From assembly GCA_049318625.1 (NCBI GenBank), contig JBMOGA010000051.1:1-28667 (forward strand): a stretch of 28,667 nucleotides of DNA, written 5' to 3'. Below the pieces are notes generated by a model, which did no database searches, was not told the DNA's origin, and worked only from the letters and a program-made list of their open reading frames with translations. How positions within the stretch are numbered: position 1 is the first letter of the stretch; every line of letters starts with the position of its first letter. This DNA is from JBMOGA01 sp049318625 (GTDB lineage Bacteria; Pseudomonadota; Alphaproteobacteria; Rhizobiales; Hyphomicrobiaceae). Both the position numbers and the translations under genes were made by a program. Shown piece by piece: positions 26,224 to 28,667 of this stretch.

Positions 26224-26686
26224 TGGCCGGCCGCTGCGGCGGGCCGTAAACCTGCAAGGCGCGCGCCTCGAAGGCTTCGGCGAACTTCCGGAACGCGCGC
26301 TCGAACACGGCGCCGACCAGCAGTTCGAACATCTTCGATTTCATCTCGTAGGAGATGTCGAACACCACATCGCACCCGCCATCGCTTGTGGCGACGAACT
26401 TCCAGCCGTTCTCCAAGTAACGGAACGGCCCGTCGACATAGCTAACATCGACGCGGGCGCCGGCGGGATCGAGCGCCACCCGGCTCGTGAAGGTCTCGCG
26501 GATCGCCTTGTAGCCGACCGTCATTGCTGCCACGAGCACCTCGCGGCCGTCTTTCTCGCCGCGGCTGCGAATGACCAACCCCTCACAGAGCGGCAGGAAC
26601 CGCGGATACTTCTCCACGTCGGCGACGAGGTCGAACATCTGGCTCGGCGTGAAGGGGACCCGGCGGCGGGTCGAGAAGCTCGGCAT
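26210..26686 (-). CDS. Coq10/RatA-type START-domain protein
   Basis: Member of the polyketide cyclase/START family that includes mitochondrial Coq10 (ubiquinone binding) and bacterial RatA. The 158-residue protein begins MPSFSTRRRVPFTPSQMFDLVADVEKYPRFLPLC, the signature of the family, and continues with LVAAMTVGYKAIRETFTSRV, GPFRYLENGWKF and a C-terminal amphipathic helix. In alphaproteobacteria the likelier role is in ubiquinone function; the RatA ribosome-association role is not excluded. The frame is open to an ATG at 26758, but those 24 residues do not look like the family, so ATG 26686 is chosen. It is the last gene of a minus-strand group with DUF1467, mce and rnj. Confidence 0.9.
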   Translation of the reverse strand: MPSFSTRRRVPFTPSQMFDLVADVEKYPRFLPLCEGLVIRSRGEKDGREVLVAAMTVGYKAIRETFTSRVALDPAGARVDVSYVDGPFRYLENGWKFVATSDGGCDVVFDISYEMKSKMFELLVGAVFERAFRKFAEAFEARALQVYGPPQRPAITLA

Positions 26687-26788
26687 CGGGCGACTCGGCT
26701 GACGTGGCGTGCTCAGGCTCGACCCATACCCGCAGCCGCATCGGACCATAAGACGCAATATGGTCGCGTCGCCGGTCCGACCGACGCC

Positions 26789-27073
26789 TCAACCCTTGCG
26801 CTCCGTCAGATCGCGCGGGATCGGGCTCGGAAACGTCTCGGGCGTGATCAGGCCGAAGTGCATCACCGCCCATACGATGACGAACACCACGCTCGACACC
26901 GCCGTATTCACCAGGAACACGCGGCCGAGCCGCGGCAGGATTGGCGCGCTGCCGGGCGTGCCCGGTACGACCTCGCCGCCCTCGTCCTGGGTGCGCACGC
27001 CGAACGGAAGCACCGCGAACAGCGTCGTCCACCAGATGATGAAATACAGCGCGAGTCCGAGCGTTACACTCAC
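26789..27073 (-). CDS. DUF1467-family small membrane protein
   Basis: A 94-residue inner-membrane protein of unknown function. It has a first hydrophobic segment (about 4-25, LGLALYFIIWWTTLFAVLPFG), the family motif PFGVRTQDE, a short hydrophilic loop, and a second membrane segment (about 52-75, VFLVNTAVSSVVFVIVWAVM). The N-terminal WWTTLFAVLPFGVRTQ pattern is characteristic of DUF1467, which in alphaproteobacteria is regularly found beside methylmalonyl-CoA epimerase. The start is GTG at 27073, with GGGAG seven bases upstream. It follows mce by 24 bases and is probably cotranscribed. Confidence 0.9.
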   Translation of the reverse strand: MSVTLGLALYFIIWWTTLFAVLPFGVRTQDEGGEVVPGTPGSAPILPRLGRVFLVNTAVSSVVFVIVWAVMHFGLITPETFPSPIPRDLTERKG

Positions 27074-27097
27074 CCCTGTGCTCCCGGTCCACTCACC

Positions 27098-27502
27098 TCA
27101 GGCCTGCTCGAGCTCGACCAGCGTGCCATTGAAATCCTTGGGATGCAGGAACAGCACCGGCTTGCCGTGCGCGCCGATCTTCGGCGTGCCGTCGCCCAGC
27201 ACCCGCGCGCCCTTGGCCTTGAGCTGGTCGCGCGCGGCCAGGATGTCGGCCACCTCGTAGCAGATGTGATGGACGCCACCATCGGCGTTGCGCTCCAGAA
27301 ACTTGGCGATCGGCGAGCCCTCGCCGAGCGGCTCGAGCAGTTCGATCTTGGTGTTGGGCAGCGTGATGAACACGGTCGATACGCCATGCGCCGGCTGCCC
27401 GACCACCTCCGAGACCTCGGCTCCCAGCGTCGAGCGGTAGACCTCGGCCGCCGCACGGATGTCGCGAACCGCGATGGCCACGTGATTGAGACGTCCGATC
27501 AT
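27098..27502 (-). CDS. mce: Methylmalonyl-CoA epimerase
   Basis: Interconverts (2S)- and (2R)-methylmalonyl-CoA, linking propionyl-CoA carboxylase to methylmalonyl-CoA mutase. The 134-residue VOC-fold protein has two paired beta-alpha-beta-beta-beta units. Expected metal ligands are visible as H7 (LNHVAIAV), E54 (TKIELLEP), the HH pair at 78-79 in GGVHHICYEV, and E130 in GTLVELEQ. LFLHPKDFNGTLVELEQ is the characteristic C-terminal segment. AAGGAGG about ten bases upstream supports ATG 27502. It follows rnj by 16 bases. Confidence 0.94.
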   Translation of the reverse strand: MIGRLNHVAIAVRDIRAAAEVYRSTLGAEVSEVVGQPAHGVSTVFITLPNTKIELLEPLGEGSPIAKFLERNADGGVHHICYEVADILAARDQLKAKGARVLGDGTPKIGAHGKPVLFLHPKDFNGTLVELEQA

Positions 27503-27518
27503 GGCTACCGGGCCTCCT

Positions 27519-28667
27519 TCAACCCTTGCTGTCCAACTGCGTGATCAAGACCTTGACGATGGGCTTCTTACCCCAGACCTGGTCGACGGCGGCGCGGACG
27601 CCGCGACGCACCGCCTCGCGCACCAACTCGACATCCTTGCGCCGCTGCGCCGGCAGGCTTTTCAGTGTGGCTTCGACCGCATCGAGCACCACGTCTTCCA
27701 TGGCATAGCCATCGGTCGTCTCGTAGGGCACGCCGTCGATCTCGCAATCCGGGTCGCCGACCAGTTCGCCACGGCGCGACAGCACCAGCGCCACCATCAC
27801 GACGCCGACATGGGAGAGCTTGCGCCGCTCACGGACCGGCCCATCGTTGTCGTCGACGATCAGGCGCCCGTCGCGGAAGATGCGCCCGACCGGAACCTCG
27901 CCGACCAGCTGCGACGGCCCCGGCGCGATCCGCGCCACTTCGCCGTTGCAGATCGTCCGGATATCGGCCACCCCGAGCGCGCGCGCGAGTTCGCCGTGCG
28001 CCTTGAGGTGCCGCATTTCGCCGTGCATCGGCACCGCGATGGCCGGCTTCAGCCAGCCGTAGAGCTGGCGCAGCTCGCCGCGGCGGGGATGTCCCGTCAC
28101 GTGCACCAGCGCATCGGCGTCCGTCATGATTTCACAGCCGAGCCGCGCCAGATTGTTCTGGATCCGGTTCACCGCCTTCTCGTTGCCGGGAATTGTCCGC
28201 GACGAGAAGATCACCAGATCGCCCTGGCTCATCGACACGTTCGGATGCTGGCTCTCGGCGATGCGGGCCAGCGCGGCGCGCGGCTCCCCTTGGCTGCCGG
28301 TACACAGCGCGACCACGTCGTGGGCGGCCAAATCCGCGAACCGGTCCTGGTCGAGATAGGTGAAGTCCTCCGGCAGATACCCGGTGTCGATCGCCACCTG
28401 GATCACCCGGTGCATGGCGCGCCCGACCACCACCAGCCGCCGGCCAGCCGCTCGAGTTGCATCGGCGACGGCCCTGAGCCGCGCGACGTTCGACGCGAAG
28501 GTCGTCACCGCCACCCGGCGCTTCGCCTTCTTGATGATCTCGGCGAGCGACTTCGAGACCTCGCTCTCCGATGGCGACACGCCCTCGCGGAAGGCGTTGG
28601 TCGAGTCGCAGATCAGCGCGGTTACACCCTCGTCGCCGAGCGCCTTGAGCCGGGCCTCGTCCGTCGG
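27519..28667 (-). CDS. rnj: Ribonuclease J, C-terminal part (cut by window end)
   Basis: Metallo-beta-lactamase-fold RNase (beta-CASP group) acting as endo- and 5'-3' exonuclease in mRNA decay and rRNA maturation. The frame is open to the window edge, so the N-terminus with the HxHxDH metal site lies outside; 382 residues are present. Visible are LICDSTNAFREG (end of the lactamase domain), VAVTTFASNVARL (beta-CASP), ALCTGSQGEPRAAL, HVTGHPRRGELRQLYGWLKP, VPMHGEMRHL (distal metal histidine) and the C-terminal dimerisation domain. A GTG at 28580 is internal, not a start. It leads the rnj-mce-DUF1467-coq10 group within this window. Confidence 0.94.
   Translation of the reverse strand, partial: PTDEARLKALGDEGVTALICDSTNAFREGVSPSESEVSKSLAEIIKKAKRRVAVTTFASNVARLRAVADATRAAGRRLVVVGRAMHRVIQVAIDTGYLPEDFTYLDQDRFADLAAHDVVALCTGSQGEPRAALARIAESQHPNVSMSQGDLVIFSSRTIPGNEKAVNRIQNNLARLGCEIMTDADALVHVTGHPRRGELRQLYGWLKPAIAVPMHGEMRHLKAHGELARALGVADIRTICNGEVARIAPGPSQLVGEVPVGRIFRDGRLIVDDNDGPVRERRKLSHVGVVMVALVLSRRGELVGDPDCEIDGVPYETTDGYAMEDVVLDAVEATLKSLPAQRRKDVELVREAVRRGVRAAVDQVWGKKPIVKVLITQLDSKG

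Overview
This GC-rich window looks like a piece of an alphaproteobacterial chromosome, most likely Hyphomicrobiales (Rhizobiales) or a close relative. Evidence: the dusB-ntrB-ntrC-ntrY-ntrX-trkA gene array, a fused IspDF, the lptF-lptG-lptD-surA-pdxA-rsmA array, RNase J next to methylmalonyl-CoA epimerase and a DUF1467 membrane protein, and frequent GTG starts. Coding density is very high, almost every gene is recognisable core housekeeping, and I see no insertion sequence, prophage, CRISPR array, tRNA or rRNA. I did not find a new biological system; the points worth a second look are small (start codons, leaders, palindromes, gene-order joints).

Region 1 (1-9123): the 3' end of a yicC-like gene overlaps gmk on the plus strand. 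gmk converges with a six-gene minus-strand array, transcribed lptF > lptG > lptD > surA-like > pdxA > rsmA. The first four serve LPS export and outer-membrane assembly; pdxA makes vitamin B6 and rsmA methylates 16S rRNA. Most joints overlap or abut; a 261-base gap before the surA-like gene is the exception.

Region 2 (9124-11953): pepA (leucyl aminopeptidase) diverges from lptF and is followed by mazG. An AT-rich patch between them carries a good promoter with a perfect 16-bp palindrome over its -10 box. This spot may be a joint between two syntenic blocks.

Region 3 (11919-23673): a long minus-strand array, transcribed dusB > ntrB > ntrC > ntrY > ntrX > trkA > dat > hfq > hflX, with hflX ending inside the 3' end of mazG. 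It holds the two paralogous nitrogen-regulation two-component systems (NtrBC with the sigma-54 contact motif, NtrYX without it), a potassium-uptake regulator, a class IV (D-amino-acid) aminotransferase, the RNA chaperone Hfq with an A-rich leader, and the GTPase HflX, whose reading frame appears to begin upstream of its first canonical start codon.

Region 4 (23674-28667): ispDF (isoprenoid synthesis), a marR-type regulator followed by a strong stem-loop, and cinA/pncC on the plus strand converge on a minus-strand group transcribed rnj (cut by the window end) > mce > DUF1467 > coq10-like.

No gene-free stretch exceeds 300 bases; the longest are 4094-4354, 9124-9377 and 19813-20075, each described below.
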